Positions 4,939-6,334 of a DNA stretch of 6,334 nucleotides are shown here, piece by piece (the stretch's first letter is position 1; each line of letters begins with the position of its first letter). The position numbers and the translations under genes are program-made. The notes beneath the pieces are model-generated. The model had not been told where the DNA came from. It made no database searches and was given only the letters and a program-made list of their open reading frames with translations. Location of the stretch: NCBI GenBank assembly GCA_021106655.1, contig JAIOTT010000132.1:1-6334 (forward strand), given 5' to 3'. The DNA comes from Bacteroidales bacterium (GTDB taxonomy: Bacteria > Bacteroidota > Bacteroidia > Bacteroidales > SMBSF77).

Positions 4939-4977
4939 CGCGAATGCACGAATAATACCTCACTACGACTGCCGACT
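4939..4977. repeat. Short repeat elements between hsdR and DUF3800
   Basis: CGCGAATGCACGAAT (4939-4953) is the inverted near-copy of 2406-2420. GACTGCCGACT (4967-4977) is a direct copy of 2637-2647 and, as there, leads into a T-rich TTTCTT, here without the extra GCCAACT heptamer. The rest of 4870-5032 is AT-rich and contains a small hairpin GATCTT-tttcat-AAGATC at 4899-4916 and no ORF. Confidence 0.5.
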
Positions 4978-5032
4978 TTCTTCCTTTGAATCTTTGTACC
5001 TTTATATCTTTTAAAAGCGAACCTACTACACA

Positions 5033-6334
5033 TTACGCCGCCACCCCCTTCACAAACACATCAACAAACTCCTTCATCTTTCTAATGATCCGTTCGCCGA
5101 TCTCTCGTGCTTTTAGTACGCTGGGCCGGTTATCCAGACATTTAAAGACATCATCACGAAGTGGTTCCTGATCGCTGTATATGTAGGCGTCTATCAATGA
5201 CTGAAATTGTTTCTTGTCCAGATTCTCTTCTTCACAAATTTCGTTTAAGGCTACTATCTTCTGCTCGTTCCAGAACTTTTCAAATTCATCGGGAATGGCG
5301 TCAGCATCTTCGATATGTGGCAGGTTCTCTTCAATAAATTTCTCGATGAGTTCGCGTTTACTGCGTAGTTCAATAATTCCGTCCAACTTATCCATGATGT
5401 TTTTCTTAAGATGTTGTATATCTTTTCCCCCGGCTTGCTTTAGTTCGGCGAGAAGTCTTAGGATATATGCCACGTTCACAACATCGTGCCGGATCAGCTC
5501 CAGCTCAAAGTCTACATCTTCCAGTATGGAGGCTTTTTCTTTCTGGTGGTCGCTCCTGACCTTGTCGAAGAGATCGAGGTATTTGCTTTTGTAATTCTCA
5601 AAACTCTGCTCGTTCATCGGCAGGGTATCCCAACTGAAATCGGAAAAGGTGCCCAAAACATTTTTTATTCGCATTAACTCGCGGAAGGCCTTGATAAATG
5701 CAAGTTCTTCATCTTCGTTTTTGAGTTCATCAACACTCGTTATGGTTGGTGCTATTTTCAACAGATCACCAAAAGCTTCACCGAATTTACGGACAATGAC
5801 CTCATATGGTGGTAGAAAAATTTCCTCCATTGCATCTTTGCTGGAAAATAGTGCAATAGCTTTATCAGTAGCTTCCTTTAAATTACGGAAGCAAAGGATG
5901 TTTCCCTGCGATTTCTGCTCGTTAAGGATACGGTTGGTACGCGAAAAGGCTTGTACCAGTCCGTGGTAGCGCAGGTTTTTATCTGCATACAAAGTATTTA
6001 CTTTCTTGGCATCAAAGCCGGTAAGAAACATATTCACCACCAGGAGTATGTCTACACGGTCTTTATCATTAAAGCCCACTTTTTCTCTCTCTTTGATCCG
6101 CTTACTTATGTCTTTGTAATAATTTTCAAATTGCTGGCTGTCGCGTGTTGAGAAACTGGTGTTGTACATTGCGTTGTAATCAGTAATGAATTCGTCCAGT
6201 TTTTCACGGGTGTGTCTTGCCTGATATGCAAGCTGAGGCTCAGCTGCCAGTGTAGCATCATCGGGGAGCATGCCAATGGCATCCGGATCATCTTCATTGG
6301 CACCGTAAGTAAAAATGGTGGCAATACGAAGATC
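5033..6334 (-). CDS. hsdR: Type I restriction enzyme R subunit (HsdR), C-terminal part, cut by right window edge
   Basis: The frame is open from the right edge (6334) to the TAA at 5033-5035, giving 433 residues of what in EcoR124I-type HsdR is about 1,000. Numbered from the edge, it opens with ATIFTYGAN (5-13), then shows the second RecA-like helicase domain: ILLVVNMFLTGFDAKKVNTLY (motif V region, about 96-116), NLRYHGL (120-126), and motif VI QAFSRTNR (128-135) with its arginine finger. Residues about 170-433 are the helical C-terminal region that in this family contacts the HsdM/HsdS core. The nuclease domain and helicase motifs I-IV lie outside the window. With HsdM and HsdS the enzyme translocates DNA using ATP and cleaves unmodified foreign DNA; those partners are presumably beyond the edge. 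GC is about 50% in sampled rows, unlike the downstream DUF3800 pair. No terminator follows, so read-through into that operon is possible. Confidence 0.95.
   Translation of the reverse strand, partial: DLRIATIFTYGANEDDPDAIGMLPDDATLAAEPQLAYQARHTREKLDEFITDYNAMYNTSFSTRDSQQFENYYKDISKRIKEREKVGFNDKDRVDILLVVNMFLTGFDAKKVNTLYADKNLRYHGLVQAFSRTNRILNEQKSQGNILCFRNLKEATDKAIALFSSKDAMEEIFLPPYEVIVRKFGEAFGDLLKIAPTITSVDELKNEDEELAFIKAFRELMRIKNVLGTFSDFSWDTLPMNEQSFENYKSKYLDLFDKVRSDHQKEKASILEDVDFELELIRHDVVNVAYILRLLAELKQAGGKDIQHLKKNIMDKLDGIIELRSKRELIEKFIEENLPHIEDADAIPDEFEKFWNEQKIVALNEICEEENLDKKQFQSLIDAYIYSDQEPLRDDVFKCLDNRPSVLKAREIGERIIRKMKEFVDVFVKGVAA

Noticed and set aside
1..6334. GATC at both ends of the window
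   Set aside because: The window starts and ends exactly at GATC, which looks like a restriction-fragment boundary. With many internal GATC sites this says something about how the fragment was obtained at most, and nothing about biology.

Overview
The window looks like Bacteroidota (Bacteroidetes) chromosome. The support is a secreted protein with a C-terminal type IX secretion sorting domain, several promoters fitting the Bacteroidetes pattern TTTG / about 19-20 nt / TAnnTTTG, mostly no Shine-Dalgarno sequences, AT-rich intergenic DNA, and dispersed repeats of a kind common in that phylum. No genus or species can be named.

Layout from left to right. At 1-127 (minus) is the N-terminus of a DEAD-box RNA helicase, cut by the left edge. 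At 289-1617 (minus) is a secreted, probably surface-attached protein with an N-terminal lectin/glucanase-like region, a cadherin-like domain and a Por/TIGR04183-type C-terminal sorting domain. A roughly 480-base noncoding stretch follows and holds that gene's likely promoter. At 2100-2171 (plus) is a complete tRNA-Glu(UUC) with a near-ideal promoter and a hairpin/T-tract terminator. From 2211 to 2708 there is no gene, only a patchwork of short repeats, including two tracts with a strict 7-base period.

The right half is accessory in character. At 2709-3386 (minus) is a plasmid pRiA4b ORF-3-like protein. At 3560-3660 (plus) a strong promoter fires into only about 65 bases before a perfect 13-bp hairpin terminator, which suggests an unannotated small RNA. 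Converging on it from the right is a tight two-gene minus-strand operon: a DUF3800 protein (4169-4843, with the acidic residues of an RNase H-like enzyme) and, 4 bases downstream, a 166-aa protein (3664-4164) whose C-terminal half resembles Barnase-EndoU-ColicinE5/D-RelE (BECR) fold RNases. Upstream of the pair, on the same strand, is the C-terminal 433 residues of a type I restriction enzyme HsdR (5033-6334, cut by the right edge).

The most interesting unit is the DUF3800 + BECR-like pair. It is AT-rich compared with hsdR, co-directional with it, bordered by repeats, and has a palindromic operator-like site just upstream plus a candidate small RNA overlapping its 3' end antisense. A two-gene defence or toxin-antitoxin module in a restriction-modification island is a reasonable hypothesis, but that function is inferred from context and motif resemblance and is not shown by the sequence.
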